Source of the DNA: Actinomycetota bacterium
Lineage (GTDB): Bacteria; Actinomycetota; Actinomycetes; S36-B12
NCBI GenBank assembly: GCA_030684515.1
Contig: JAUXVJ010000024.1
Span: forward strand, 103,663 to 167,662
Length of the DNA stretch: 64,000 nucleotides
Reading direction: 5' to 3'
The position numbers and the translations under genes are program-made. The notes below the pieces were generated by a model. It worked only from the letters and a program-made list of their open reading frames with translations. It did no database searches and was not told the origin of the DNA. Within the stretch, counting starts at the first letter, position 1, and the number at the start of each line of letters is the position of its first letter. This document shows, in pieces, positions 8,459 to 18,860 of the stretch.

Positions 8459-8959
8459 TCAGTGATTCAGGAAGATCTTCAGCGTCACCATTGCCAGACC
8501 AAGAAATCCCGCCAGCAGAGTTGAGATGACCAGTCGCATGCCGCGAATTCCGGCGTCCCTGCTCATCCGATACCCGAAGGTGAGCAGAAGAGCGATATTG
8601 ATCGCGAGCGCGATGTTCTCGCCTAACTCAGCACTCAGTCCCAGCAGCGCCGCCACAAGCAGGGCTAGAAGTGGCGCAAAGGTCACAGTGATCAGCGGCA
8701 AGCCGTCCTTGGCTATCGCGGCGAACTGCGCTCGAGTGAGTTCGCGGTGCTGGGCTTGACGAGCAGCCATGACGTGAACGTAGGTCTCAGCAATCCAGTA
8801 GATGGCCAAGGTGCCGATCACTGTAAGAGCAACAACGACCAGTCGAGCATCAGGACTTGCAGTGGCTAGAACTGCGCACGCAATGATGAGTCCGTAGAGC
8901 GCCGACGCACTCTGCCGGCCGGTATTGGGCCGCACTACTTCTACTTCTGGCTCGCTCAC
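8459..8959 (-). CDS. Integral membrane protein of unknown function
   Basis: 166 residues with about five membrane-spanning segments (roughly 21-34, 39-60, 88-108, 113-130, 142-164). A polar loop between helices 2 and 3 carries ETYVHVMAARQAQHRELTRAQ, a pattern I have seen in small actinobacterial membrane proteins, but no function is known to me. Start is GTG 8959; no clear Shine-Dalgarno is seen. It lies tail to tail with the TetR gene 17 bp away and head to tail with the cupin gene, possibly transcribed with the CoA-transferase cluster upstream, 34 bp separating them. Confidence 0.7.
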   Translation of the reverse strand: MSEPEVEVVRPNTGRQSASALYGLIIACAVLATASPDARLVVVALTVIGTLAIYWIAETYVHVMAARQAQHRELTRAQFAAIAKDGLPLITVTFAPLLALLVAALLGLSAELGENIALAINIALLLTFGYRMSRDAGIRGMRLVISTLLAGFLGLAMVTLKIFLNH

Positions 8960-8993
8960 GCGCGCATTGTGTCAGCAGCGCGATGGTGCACGG

Positions 8994-9353
8994 CTACTGA
9001 GCCGGAGCGCCACCGTGAGTGCCAGTTGTGATTGTCAGGTGCTCCCAGCTCTGCTCGGCTGCAGCACCGTGCACGTGATACTCCCCAGCCGGACAGATCA
9101 CCACATCGCCCTGATTCACCACGACACGTTCACCGTCCAGTTCAACAAATCCCTGCCCAGAAACACCGACAATGACTTGTCCCTTGTGATGGCTGTGTGC
9201 AGGTGTCTGAGCGCCGGCTGCGACTTTCACAACACCAACATCCAATTCATCGTTGGTGGTGGGGCCTTGAACCCACGTCAGGTCAAGACCTGGGGCGCCA
9301 GATGCATGCACACCTTCGGCGCTCAAGAGCTCTGCGGACCGAATGTGCCGCAC
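8994..9353 (-). CDS. Single-domain cupin protein
   Basis: 119-residue cupin. The first cupin motif is visible as AHSHHKGQVIVGVSGQG with two histidines and the glutamate position replaced by Gln, and the second as PAGEYHVHGA with a histidine. It therefore likely binds a metal and a small molecule, as an enzyme or sensor. Start is GTG 9353, whose G overlaps the TAG stop of the CoA-transferase gene upstream, so translation is probably coupled. The context suggests a role linked to the CoA-ester chemistry of the preceding two genes, but the substrate cannot be read. Confidence 0.82.
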   Translation of the reverse strand: MRHIRSAELLSAEGVHASGAPGLDLTWVQGPTTNDELDVGVVKVAAGAQTPAHSHHKGQVIVGVSGQGFVELDGERVVVNQGDVVICPAGEYHVHGAAAEQSWEHLTITTGTHGGAPAQ

Positions 9354-10570
9354 TACAAAGGCCAGGGGTAGGGCACGCCCTCGGCCGCCTGATAGACAAC
9401 GCCGCGCTCAATCAATCCATCGATTTCCGACTCCGACCAGCCGAACCTGCTGAGGATCGCCCGACTGTGCTGGCCGAGCATGGGTGGCGGACCGAAATCG
9501 CCAGTTGGCGTGTCAGAGAAGTCCATGAGCCGGCCGAACTGGGTCATGTGCCCCAGCATTGGGTGGTCATAGGACGCCACCAGGCCCAAGCGCTCATTGT
9601 CGCCGTCATGCAGGACCGCATCCCCATTGCGCGTGTCGACGGCTATCTCGGCAGGCACTCCCTGCGCGTCGAACAACTGTGCCCAGACCAGTGCAGTGCG
9701 GGTGTCGAAGGCGGCCTCGAAATGTGGCTCGATCTCAGCGCGGGCAGCTGCCCGCGCGGCAAAGCTCGCAAAGCGCGGATCCGAGCCGAATTCGGGCTTG
9801 CCCAGCAGGGCGCAAAGGCTTGCCCACTCCTGCGCGGTGGTCGCCGCGACCTGGATCCAGCCCTCCTGCGTCTTGTAGAGGCGGTAGCAGGGCGAGAGGC
9901 CGGTGAGCTCCTTGTCCAGACTTGGACGCGTCGGCGCTGCGGAGCCGTCGGCCAGCAGCGCTAGCTCCGACATGAACATGGCCCCGCCATTCAGCAGCGA
10001 GGTCCACACATCCTGTCCCTTGCCCGTCTTCTTGCGGTGATAGAGCGCACTGAGCACGCCCACCACTGATGCGAAGGCATTGGCGGTGTCGCACATGCCG
10101 AAGCGGATGTACATCGGCGGGTTGCCGTGCTGGGTGCCACCGGCTTCATACTCCAAGCCGATAACCGCCTGATACAGCGGATCGATCCCACCGCTGATCG
10201 ACATCGGCCCCTCGTAGCCGTAGGCATAGGTATTGCAGTACACGATCTCCGGATTGCGCGCGGTCACCTGGTCATAGTCGACCCCGAGCCGGGTCGCAGT
10301 TCCCTTGGTCATGTTGTGGTGCAGAACATCGGCCTTCTCAGCGAGTCGAAGCACGATCTCCGCGGCCTCGGGCTGCTTGAGATCCAAGGCGAGATCCAGC
10401 TTTCCGCGCTGGCAGCCGATGAAGGGTGCTCCGTAGCGCATCGAGTCACCTCGAGTGGGCTCAACCTTGATCACGGTCGCGCCAAGGTCAGAGAGGATCA
10501 TCGGCGCATAGGGGCCGGCCAGGAACTGGCCGAGGTCAAGAACGAGGACGCCATCAAGTGGTCCGGGCAT
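9353..10570 (-). CDS. Class III CoA-transferase (CaiB/BaiF), catalytic Asp present
   Basis: Family III acyl-CoA transferase of 405 residues, which moves CoA between carboxylic acids through an aspartyl-CoA intermediate; racemases share the fold. Family landmarks are PLDGVLVLDLGQFLAGP at the N-terminus, VIKVEP, the catalytic Asp at about D161 in GMCDTAN, and TGKGQDV. ATG 10570 is preceded by AGGAG at good distance. It lies 15 bp after a paralogous gene and is translationally coupled to the cupin gene, forming a three-gene operon. The substrate is unknown. Because the partner lacks this Asp, the two may form one heteromeric enzyme. Confidence 0.88.
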   Translation of the reverse strand: MPGPLDGVLVLDLGQFLAGPYAPMILSDLGATVIKVEPTRGDSMRYGAPFIGCQRGKLDLALDLKQPEAAEIVLRLAEKADVLHHNMTKGTATRLGVDYDQVTARNPEIVYCNTYAYGYEGPMSISGGIDPLYQAVIGLEYEAGGTQHGNPPMYIRFGMCDTANAFASVVGVLSALYHRKKTGKGQDVWTSLLNGGAMFMSELALLADGSAAPTRPSLDKELTGLSPCYRLYKTQEGWIQVAATTAQEWASLCALLGKPEFGSDPRFASFAARAAARAEIEPHFEAAFDTRTALVWAQLFDAQGVPAEIAVDTRNGDAVLHDGDNERLGLVASYDHPMLGHMTQFGRLMDFSDTPTGDFGPPPMLGQHSRAILSRFGWSESEIDGLIERGVVYQAAEGVPYPWPL

Positions 10571-10585
10571 GTGTGTGTCTCCTGA

Positions 10586-11743
10586 TCAGATCACGCCGTC
10601 GGCTGTGAGCCGATCCAGCGTGGAGTCGTCGTAACCGAGTTCCGAGAGGATCTTGCGTGAGTGCTCGCCTACCCCAGGACGACCGCCTTGGACAGCACCG
10701 GGGGTTTCTGAGAGCACGGCGGGAATGCCGTACTGCTCCATCTGGCCGAACTCGGGGTCTGCCACCGAGACCACCATGTTGTTGGCACGCGTCTGCGGAT
10801 AGGCGAAACCCTCGACGGCTGTGAGGATCGGATCGGCCCCGACACCGGCCTCGAAGAACTCCTCGCACAGTTGTGCGCGATCCCGCGTGATGAAGGCCTC
10901 CCGCAGGACCTGCTGATGCTCTGCTCGGTACGCCAGATCGGTCATGAAGCGCGCCTGATCGACTGGCGCCACGCCAAGGATCTCCTCCATCGTGCGAGTG
11001 GCGACGCGACCGACATTCACGTTGGCATGCATCCATTCACCGTTGGCGCACTCATAGATCGAAACCTGGTGCACTCCGGGTGGGTAGGTCTTAGCCATCA
11101 CAAGCGAATCGGGGGCGTTCAGGTGCTCCACGTCCTGCCACAGCATCGTGGTGTACGCCAAAACCCCCTGGTAGAGCGAGGTGCTCACCTGCTGGCCCTT
11201 GCCGCTGTCCTCACGTGCCGTGAGCGCGGCCAGGATGGCGCTGGCAAGCAGGAAGCAGGCGCCCATGCTCGGGATCTGCATGTGCAGATGCGCCGGTCCT
11301 GGCCGCCAGGCTGGCTGCTCGTATTGAGCTCCCGAGCGCGCCTGAACGAGGGCATCCCATCCGGGGCGCGCGGCGTATCGGTGGCCTTCGGGGTAGGCCG
11401 GGACTGATGCGTAGATGAGTCGGGGGCAGCGGGCAGAAAGCTCGTCGTAGGACAGGCCAAGTGCTGCCATCGTGCCAGGGGAGAACGCCTCGACCAGGAC
11501 ATCAGCCGTATCGCACAGCTTCAGGAAGGCTTCTTTGCCTTCAGCCTGCTTGAGGTCAAGGACAACTGAGCGGCGGCTGCGATGCCACACCGGCGAACCT
11601 GGGGCGTCACGGAATGGGTCGCCGCCGGGCGGCTCCACCTTGATGACATCTGCACCCAGGTCGGCCAGCAGCATGACTCCCAAGGGCCCTGCCACTCCCC
11701 AACTCAGATCCAGAATTCGGATTCCGTCCAACGCTCCAGGCAT
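10586..11743 (-). CDS. Class III CoA-transferase paralogue lacking the catalytic Asp
   Basis: Family III CoA-transferase fold, 385 residues: ALDGIRILDLSWGVAGP, VIKVEPPGGDPFR, and SGKGQQVSTS align with the next gene. By counting back from the TGKGQ/SGKGQ motif, the residue matching catalytic D161 of the partner is Ser159 (IPSMGAC), so this subunit is probably not catalytic alone. ATG 11743 has GAGGGG upstream. It is the first gene of the operon, 15 bp before the partner. Heteromeric class III transferases with one inactive subunit are known in aromatic degradation; such a role here is inference. Confidence 0.85.
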   Translation of the reverse strand: MPGALDGIRILDLSWGVAGPLGVMLLADLGADVIKVEPPGGDPFRDAPGSPVWHRSRRSVVLDLKQAEGKEAFLKLCDTADVLVEAFSPGTMAALGLSYDELSARCPRLIYASVPAYPEGHRYAARPGWDALVQARSGAQYEQPAWRPGPAHLHMQIPSMGACFLLASAILAALTAREDSGKGQQVSTSLYQGVLAYTTMLWQDVEHLNAPDSLVMAKTYPPGVHQVSIYECANGEWMHANVNVGRVATRTMEEILGVAPVDQARFMTDLAYRAEHQQVLREAFITRDRAQLCEEFFEAGVGADPILTAVEGFAYPQTRANNMVVSVADPEFGQMEQYGIPAVLSETPGAVQGGRPGVGEHSRKILSELGYDDSTLDRLTADGVI

Positions 11744-12118
11744 GCCGTACCCCTCACATGACGCTCTCGGTGCCGCGAGTATGCCGGCATGGGAAGGCTT
11801 TCGGATGGGTTTGAGCAGAAGACCTCAGGCCCGACTCTGGGACAATCGGGGACCGAGATAATCAGGGATTCAGGAAAATTTCTTCGAAAAGACACCCTGA
11901 TGTGGCGAGCATGGGGGTCGATAGGGGAGACTATGTTCCTAGGTACAGACATATCAGCACCAAGGTCCTGAGTTGTCCGCCTGATTTTGGCTCCGGCTTC
12001 AATTGGCGGGCTTCGCAACATCTGGGCAATTGCACAGAAGTAAGGACGAAGGCGTGAACGTGCTGGCCACGTGTTGGACGACCGTCCGCCACGCTTTTCG
12101 TTAAGGAGAATGTGCATT
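11744..12118. other. Intergenic region with cspA leader
   Basis: No supported gene in these 375 bp; open frames on either strand lack family resemblance. The stretch must hold the promoter of the leftward CoA-transferase operon near 11750-11800 and the promoter and 5' leader of cspA. AAGGAG at 12103-12108 is the cspA Shine-Dalgarno. TCAGGG and CCCTGA near 11864 and 11895 could pair around an A/T-rich segment, but this is weak. Long leaders are common for cold-shock genes. Confidence 0.5.
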
Positions 12119-12322
12119 ATGGCTCAAGGAACCGTGAAGTGGTTCAACGCTGAAAAGGGCTTCGGCTTCATCGAGCAGGCTGATGGTGGCCCCGATGTTT
12201 TCGTCCACTACTCAGCAATCGATTCTGACGGCTACCGCTCGTTGGATGAGAACCAGACCGTGGAGTTCGAGATCACGCAGGGACCAAAGGGTCCTCAGGC
12301 CGACAAGGTCCGCGTCGTCTAA
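12119..12322 (+). CDS. cspA: Cold-shock protein, CspA family
   Basis: 67-residue single cold-shock domain that binds single-stranded RNA and DNA as an RNA chaperone. Both RNP motifs are present: KGFGFIEQ (RNP1) and VFVHYSAI (RNP2), and the protein opens with the typical [20 protein letters not shown] lies about 10 nt before the ATG. The gene is followed by a perfect 13-bp terminator hairpin 18 bp after its stop. It stands alone. Whether it is cold-induced or constitutive cannot be told from sequence, since families contain both. Confidence 0.97.
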   Translation: MAQGTVKWFNAEKGFGFIEQADGGPDVFVHYSAIDSDGYRSLDENQTVEFEITQGPKGPQADKVRVV

Positions 12323-12340
12323 TTCAGACTTCCTCAATTG

Positions 12341-12372
12341 CGAAAGGCCCGACAGCGATGTCGGGCCTTTCG
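12341..12372. terminator. Intrinsic terminator after cspA
   Basis: CGAAAGGCCCGAC and GTCGGGCCTTTCG form a perfect 13-bp stem with a 6-nt loop (12354-12359), followed by TTGTTTCT. It lies between convergent genes and may work in both directions, with a weaker T-run on the minus side. Confidence 0.9.
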
Positions 12373-12395
12373 TTGTTTCTGGGGGTCTAGTCAGC

Positions 12396-15053
<2,658 letters not shown>

Positions 15054-15183
15054 TGGATTCCTCTCAGATCACCACCCGCACCGTAGCTGGCGATCAACCG
15101 CACCATGGCCAATCTTCAGCGGCGAACGGGGTGGCATATTTCGCTCATCCACAATCTGCCTCCGAAGGCATGCCAATCAAGGC

Positions 15184-15993
15184 ATGCTTTCAGATGTGCG
15201 TACTCGATTTGCCCCCACACCCAGTGGCTACCTGCACGCGGGAAATCTGGTCAACGCACTTGTGACTTCATGGTTAGCGCGCCAGCACGGTGGTCAACTG
15301 GCTCTGCGAATCGACGATGATGATCGAGAGCGATACCGCCCTGAGTACGCCGACTACATATTCACTGCGCTTGAGGCCTTGAAGATCGATTGGCAGATTG
15401 GGCCATCGGGTCCTGATGAGTATCTCCAGTGCGATCTGCGCATCCGACACCGATACTTGCGCAATCAGCTGGCGCTCGTGCCAGATGACATGACCTACGC
15501 GTGCGAGTGCACTCGCACCTTGCTTGTTGAGAGACCTTGCCCGTGTCGCGATCTGGACTTGACCTTTGTCGAAGGTGAGACCGTGCTTCGGGTAGTTGTC
15601 TCTGAGGATTGCGTAGTCCAAGTCAATGGCCTACCGGTCCATGTGAAATCACAACTCGGCGACTTCGTACTCTGGCGGCGCGATGCCATTCCTGCCTATC
15701 ACTGGGCCAACGTGATTGACGACCGTGACTTAGGGACGACCCATGTGGTGCGCGGTGCTGATCTCACTTCAGCAAGCGCAGCACATATCTACTTGGCACG
15801 ACTCATCGGTGCTGAAAATGTCGAACACGCGCAATACCTGCATCACGCTCTGGTGAAAGGCGTCGACGGCCGAAAGTTGTCGAAATCCAAATCCGCGGAG
15901 TCCTTGCCACCAGCTCTCGATGCCCGGACGATCAAGAGGATTCAGGCACTTGCGGAGGCAGTTGCCGAACCACTGGCCATTACGCCTTCTTGA
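15184..15993 (+). CDS. gluQ: Glutamyl-Q tRNA(Asp) synthetase
   Basis: Truncated glutamyl-tRNA synthetase paralogue (269 residues) that in other bacteria attaches glutamate to queuosine in tRNA-Asp. The catalytic Rossmann fold is complete: FAPTPSGYLHAGN is the HIGH-type motif and GRKLSKSKS the KMSKS motif. The zinc-type cysteines are at CECTR and CPCRD. The anticodon-binding domain of full GluRS is missing, as expected for GluQ. ATG 15184 is the first start; GTG 15196 is possible because the family starts close to RFAPTPSG. It overlaps the convergent next gene by 14 bp. Function requires queuosine in the tRNA pool, not testable here. Confidence 0.87.
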   Translation: MLSDVRTRFAPTPSGYLHAGNLVNALVTSWLARQHGGQLALRIDDDDRERYRPEYADYIFTALEALKIDWQIGPSGPDEYLQCDLRIRHRYLRNQLALVPDDMTYACECTRTLLVERPCPCRDLDLTFVEGETVLRVVVSEDCVVQVNGLPVHVKSQLGDFVLWRRDAIPAYHWANVIDDRDLGTTHVVRGADLTSASAAHIYLARLIGAENVEHAQYLHHALVKGVDGRKLSKSKSAESLPPALDARTIKRIQALAEAVAEPLAITPS

Positions 15994-16390
15994 AATTCAG
16001 GGTGACCGTACTGGTCGAGGTCACGGCACCACCAGGAGCAATCAGCGTCCACTTCACCGCAGTGGTACCGGCTTGACTTGGCTTGACCGTGACAACTGAA
16101 GTTCCGCCTGACCCAGGCATCGCAGGAGCATCACCGACGTACACCAACTTGGAGACTTTGGACTTGGCAGTGTTCTTGGGCACGGCAATCTCGTAGCGGT
16201 AGCCGGTCGTGACATTGGATGGAATCTCAAAGCGAACAGTGCGCAGCGTCTTGAGCGACACAGTTGAGTCCTGATTCGTCTTCAACGAGGAGATCACCAA
16301 TGGAGCAGGCGAGGCTCCAGCTGCAGGCACGGCCAGCCCAACAGAAACAACAGCGAGCGCTGCGCCAAGTATTCGAAGCTTTCCTGACAT
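15980..16390 (-). CDS. Secreted chagasin-like (I42) protease inhibitor candidate
   Basis: 136-residue exported protein: an N-terminal signal peptide (KLRILGAALAVVSVGLAVPAAGAS) precedes a beta-rich domain. Two of the three inhibitory loops of the chagasin family are recognisable, NVTTGYRY (usual NPTTGY) and PGSGGTS (usual GxGG), followed by a strand with AGTTAVKWTLIAPGG in place of the RPW loop. Family members inhibit papain-type cysteine proteases. GGAGG sits 5 nt before ATG 16390, fixing the start over the upstream codons. The assignment rests on motif order and spacing, so a general Ig-like secreted protein is the alternative. Confidence 0.65.
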   Translation of the reverse strand: MSGKLRILGAALAVVSVGLAVPAAGASPAPLVISSLKTNQDSTVSLKTLRTVRFEIPSNVTTGYRYEIAVPKNTAKSKVSKLVYVGDAPAMPGSGGTSVVTVKPSQAGTTAVKWTLIAPGGAVTSTSTVTLNFKKA

Positions 16391-16516
16391 CTCTACCTCC
16401 AATGGTGTGTTCACAGTATGAACGACTTCAATGAAGTTCGATCAAGTCGACATCGGACTCTGTGCAAAATCGTTGCCAAGGGTTACCGTGAATACAACGA
16501 GCAGGAGGTGCAATCC

Positions 16517-16894
16517 ATGAACGCTCATGAGCAACCGTTTACGAGAGCAAATGAGGTCATGCAGGCCACGCAGACCGAACCTGGCGGCGATAGCGCTGAT
16601 CAAGCGGATCGACTCGCCATGATCATGGAAGCTGAAGCGATTCAGGCCGCACTGCAAGGCGAAACCGGTGAAGGCTCACTTGACGGCTACAGCTATCCCC
16701 TTGAGGACACTGAAGAAGTGCTCAGCATGGAAGAAGCAGAAGACGGCAGCAACGATCCACGACACACAGGCGAAGCCACGAGATGGCAGACAGCAGAAGA
16801 GTCAGCCATTCACGTCATCGGTACAAAAGTTGAGCGGCCGGTTCTGACTCCAGAAGATGAAACCTTGCTCGGAATCGATCCATACGACGATTGA
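16517..16894 (+). CDS. Small acidic protein, unknown
   Basis: 125-residue strongly acidic soluble protein, rich in Glu, Asp and Gln, without membrane segments. Notable stretches are DGYSYPLEDTEEVL, a middle GEATRWQTAEESAIHVIG, and the C-terminal LTPEDETLLGIDPYDD. The ATG at 16517 was selected because GGAGGTG lies 7 nt upstream; upstream codons from 16418 are basic and unlike the rest. No domain is recognised with certainty. It resembles small disordered actinobacterial proteins with short tryptophan-containing motifs. It faces the LapA-domain gene tail to tail. Confidence 0.65.
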   Translation: MNAHEQPFTRANEVMQATQTEPGGDSADQADRLAMIMEAEAIQAALQGETGEGSLDGYSYPLEDTEEVLSMEEAEDGSNDPRHTGEATRWQTAEESAIHVIGTKVERPVLTPEDETLLGIDPYDD

Positions 16895-16905
16895 AAAATC
16901 GCCGG

Positions 16906-17151
16906 TCAATCCTTCTTGGAATCAACTCCGCGCAATTTGCGAATGCCGCCGCGCACCGCACCACCGAGGAACATGCCCAGCACGAACATGATGGTCAGCA
17001 CCAGCCATAGCGGCATGCTGATATCCCATGACAAGAAGTTGAGCGTCGCGTCTTCTGTATTCTGAGCGATCACGATGACCGCCACCACCAGCACCACGAT
17101 GCCAATGGCAATGCGCAGATTGAATTTCCTGCCTGTGCTTTCAGGACTCAT
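16906..17151 (-). CDS. LapA-domain small membrane protein
   Basis: 81-residue protein of the lipopolysaccharide assembly protein A domain (DUF1049) family. Two membrane helices (about 13-29 and 46-66) flank a short loop with the family motif QNTEDATLNFLSWDISMPLW; the C-terminus is basic. Actinobacterial members lack lipopolysaccharide and their role is unknown. AAGGAG is 5 nt before ATG 17151, and the gene begins 9 bp after the stop of the Nudix-like gene, so both probably form one transcript. Confidence 0.88.
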   Translation of the reverse strand: MSPESTGRKFNLRIAIGIVVLVVAVIVIAQNTEDATLNFLSWDISMPLWLVLTIMFVLGMFLGGAVRGGIRKLRGVDSKKD

Positions 17152-17160
17152 CAGTTCTCC

Positions 17161-17697
17161 TTATGGAAGTAGTCCGCAATGGGCCAGCGCCATGCGTACA
17201 AGACGGTCTTGACCACCGCTCATCTGCGACTGAAAAGCCATTGACACGGCCTCGGTCGGAGTTACCCAAATCAGGTCAAGTGCATCGAGTGAAGGCGTGG
17301 GATCGCCATTGATGGGAACGATGAATGCCAGCGACACCGCATGCTGCCGAGGATCATGGAAACCGGTGATCGCCGGGTCTGGAAAATACTCCACAACGGT
17401 GAAGGGCTGCGGAGAGGTCGGCACACTTGGCAGCGCCATCGAGCCCAGATCCTTCTCCAAGTGCCGCATGAGCGCATCACGAATGCGTTCGCCGTACAGC
17501 ACTCGCCCTGAGACAATCGCCCGACTGATGCTGCCGTCAGGCAGGACACGCAGGAGCAGGCCCACCTCGGTCACCTGACCAAGGGAATCGACACGAACGG
17601 GCACGGCATCGATGTAGACCATCGGCAGCCGATCTCTCACTGACTGCAGTTCCGCCTCATCAAGCCAGGCAGACTGCGTATCGAGCATGTCGCTCAC
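17161..17697 (-). CDS. Nudix-like DUF4916 protein
   Basis: 178-residue protein matching actinobacterial DUF4916, which has a Nudix-like fold. Landmarks are LPMVYIDAVPVRVDSLGQVTEVGLLLR, SGRVLYGERIRDALMRHLEKDLG in place of the Nudix box, and a DPRQHAVSLAFIV strand. The canonical GX5EX7REUXEEXGU is not complete, so pyrophosphohydrolase activity is doubtful. The GTG at 17697 was preferred because GGAGAGGAG lies 4 nt upstream; a TTG at 17718 and ATG at 17688 are worse placed. It is first in an operon with the LapA gene and divergent from msrB. Confidence 0.8.
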   Translation of the reverse strand: MSDMLDTQSAWLDEAELQSVRDRLPMVYIDAVPVRVDSLGQVTEVGLLLRVLPDGSISRAIVSGRVLYGERIRDALMRHLEKDLGSMALPSVPTSPQPFTVVEYFPDPAITGFHDPRQHAVSLAFIVPINGDPTPSLDALDLIWVTPTEAVSMAFQSQMSGGQDRLVRMALAHCGLLP

Positions 17698-17755
17698 GGT
17701 GCTCCTCTCCAACGCCAATCATGCCGCTGTAGATGACGAATCCCGTCATTGTCGG

Positions 17756-17761
17756 TACGTT
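17756..17761 (+). promoter_or_regulatory. -10 box for a leaderless msrB transcript
   Basis: TACGTT ends 6 nt before ATG 17768, matching the TAnnnT leaderless arrangement, and no ribosome binding site is seen. Confidence 0.6.
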
Positions 17762-17767
17762 GCGGCT

Positions 17768-18208
17768 ATGGGAATTCAGCCAAGTCATGCCGAGCCCACC
17801 CGTCCCGACGGCAAGCCATTCGCCGTGGCGAAAACCGATGAAGAGTGGGCTGAGCAGCTGTCTCGCGCGGAGTACTACGTCCTGCGGCAGGCAGGTACTG
17901 AAGCGCCCTTCCTTGGTGAGTACACCGATACCAAGACAGAGGGCGTCTATACCTGCAAGGCCTGCAACGCTGAGCTCTTTCGCAGCACCACGAAGTTCGA
18001 CTCGCACTGTGGCTGGCCAAGCTTCTATGCACCCTTGGCAGAAGACCGCGTGCTGTACATCGAGGACTTGAGTCTGGGTGGCAAGCGAACCGAAGTTCGA
18101 TGTGCCTCCTGTGGCAGTCACTTGGGCCACGTCTTTGAAGGAGAGGGCTATGGCACTCCCACCGATTTGCGCTACTGCATCAATTCCATCGCCCTGCGGC
18201 TTGAGTAA
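17768..18208 (+). CDS. msrB: Peptide methionine-R-sulfoxide reductase
   Basis: Repairs methionine-R-sulfoxide in proteins using thioredoxin, in the cytoplasm. The 146-residue protein has the two zinc-binding CxxC pairs (CKAC and CASC), the substrate-site motif HCGWPSF, GHVFEGEG, and the catalytic cysteine in RYCINS near the C-terminus. ATG 17768 was chosen because the family begins here and a TACGTT box sits 6 nt upstream; the longer frame from 17687 overlaps the divergent gene. It is a single-gene unit. Confidence 0.97.
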   Translation: MGIQPSHAEPTRPDGKPFAVAKTDEEWAEQLSRAEYYVLRQAGTEAPFLGEYTDTKTEGVYTCKACNAELFRSTTKFDSHCGWPSFYAPLAEDRVLYIEDLSLGGKRTEVRCASCGSHLGHVFEGEGYGTPTDLRYCINSIALRLE

Positions 18209-18254
18209 TTCAGCATCCGGCGCGTCTAACGCCGACCGCGGCGGCATCCGCGAA

Positions 18255-18260
18255 TAGCCT
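18255..18260 (+). promoter_or_regulatory. -10 box for the leaderless DUF3000-rnd transcript
   Basis: TAGCCT ends 6 nt before ATG 18267, identical in sequence and spacing to the box before the TetR gene. Confidence 0.6.
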
Positions 18261-18266
18261 GAAGAC

Positions 18267-18860
18267 ATGCGCACGGTGACAGCACACGATCAGGCTTTCG
18301 AGGCAGCTGTCGCTCGTATTCGCACCGTCGTGGCCAGACCTGAGTTCCAGCTCGACGAGGCCCCGTCCCCCAGTCGACTGGCTCCTTTCGCGCTGGCCAT
18401 TACCGCTGAATCAACAGGCGAGCAGGACTTGGCAAGCGGTCGATTCGTGCTTCTCCACGACCCTGATGGCGTCGAGGAGTGGGAGGGCACATTCCGCGCG
18501 GTTGTCTTTGTGCGGGCATATCTGGAAGCCGACCTCATTGACGACCCACTTCTCCACGAGGTGGGCTGGAGTTGGCTGATTGAGTCGCTGGAATCCAGCG
18601 CGTGTGCCTATGGACAGTTGGGCGGAACCATCACTCGCAACTCCGGTCGATCCTTTGGAACCATGAGTGACCGGCCCGCCGATGGCTATCTTGAGATCCG
18701 TGCGTCATGGACGCCTCTGGACGACGCCGAGCCAGCTGCTGAACACATGGATCGTCATGCGCACGCGTGGCTGCGGCTGCTTGATCATGCTGCTGGCCTG
18801 CAACCCCTCCCTGAGAACATGCCGCACGTACTTGGTTCTCGAGTGCGGGCTACCCATTAG
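18267..18860 (+). CDS. DUF3000 protein
   Basis: 197-residue soluble protein of the actinobacterial DUF3000 family; function unknown. Family landmarks include ARIRTVVARPEFQLDEAPSP near the N-terminus, a GRFVLLHDPDGVEEWEGTFR strand, DPLLHEVGWSWLIESL and GRSFGTMSDRP, ending with a histidine-rich helix. In mycobacteria its orthologue is the direct neighbour of the RNase D-like gene, as here, where stop and start share one base. That conserved coupling suggests a role with rnd, but none is demonstrated in the sequence. Confidence 0.9.
   Translation: MRTVTAHDQAFEAAVARIRTVVARPEFQLDEAPSPSRLAPFALAITAESTGEQDLASGRFVLLHDPDGVEEWEGTFRAVVFVRAYLEADLIDDPLLHEVGWSWLIESLESSACAYGQLGGTITRNSGRSFGTMSDRPADGYLEIRASWTPLDDAEPAAEHMDRHAHAWLRLLDHAAGLQPLPENMPHVLGSRVRATH

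Noticed and set aside
11860-12060. Possible tRNA or structured RNA upstream of cspA
   Set aside because: No cloverleaf with TTCGA arm and CCA-compatible acceptor stem could be built; only weak short inverted repeats are present.
11704-12117. 137-codon minus-strand frame upstream of cspA
   Set aside because: No ribosome binding site, no family resemblance, and it overlaps the start of the CoA-transferase gene and the cspA leader.
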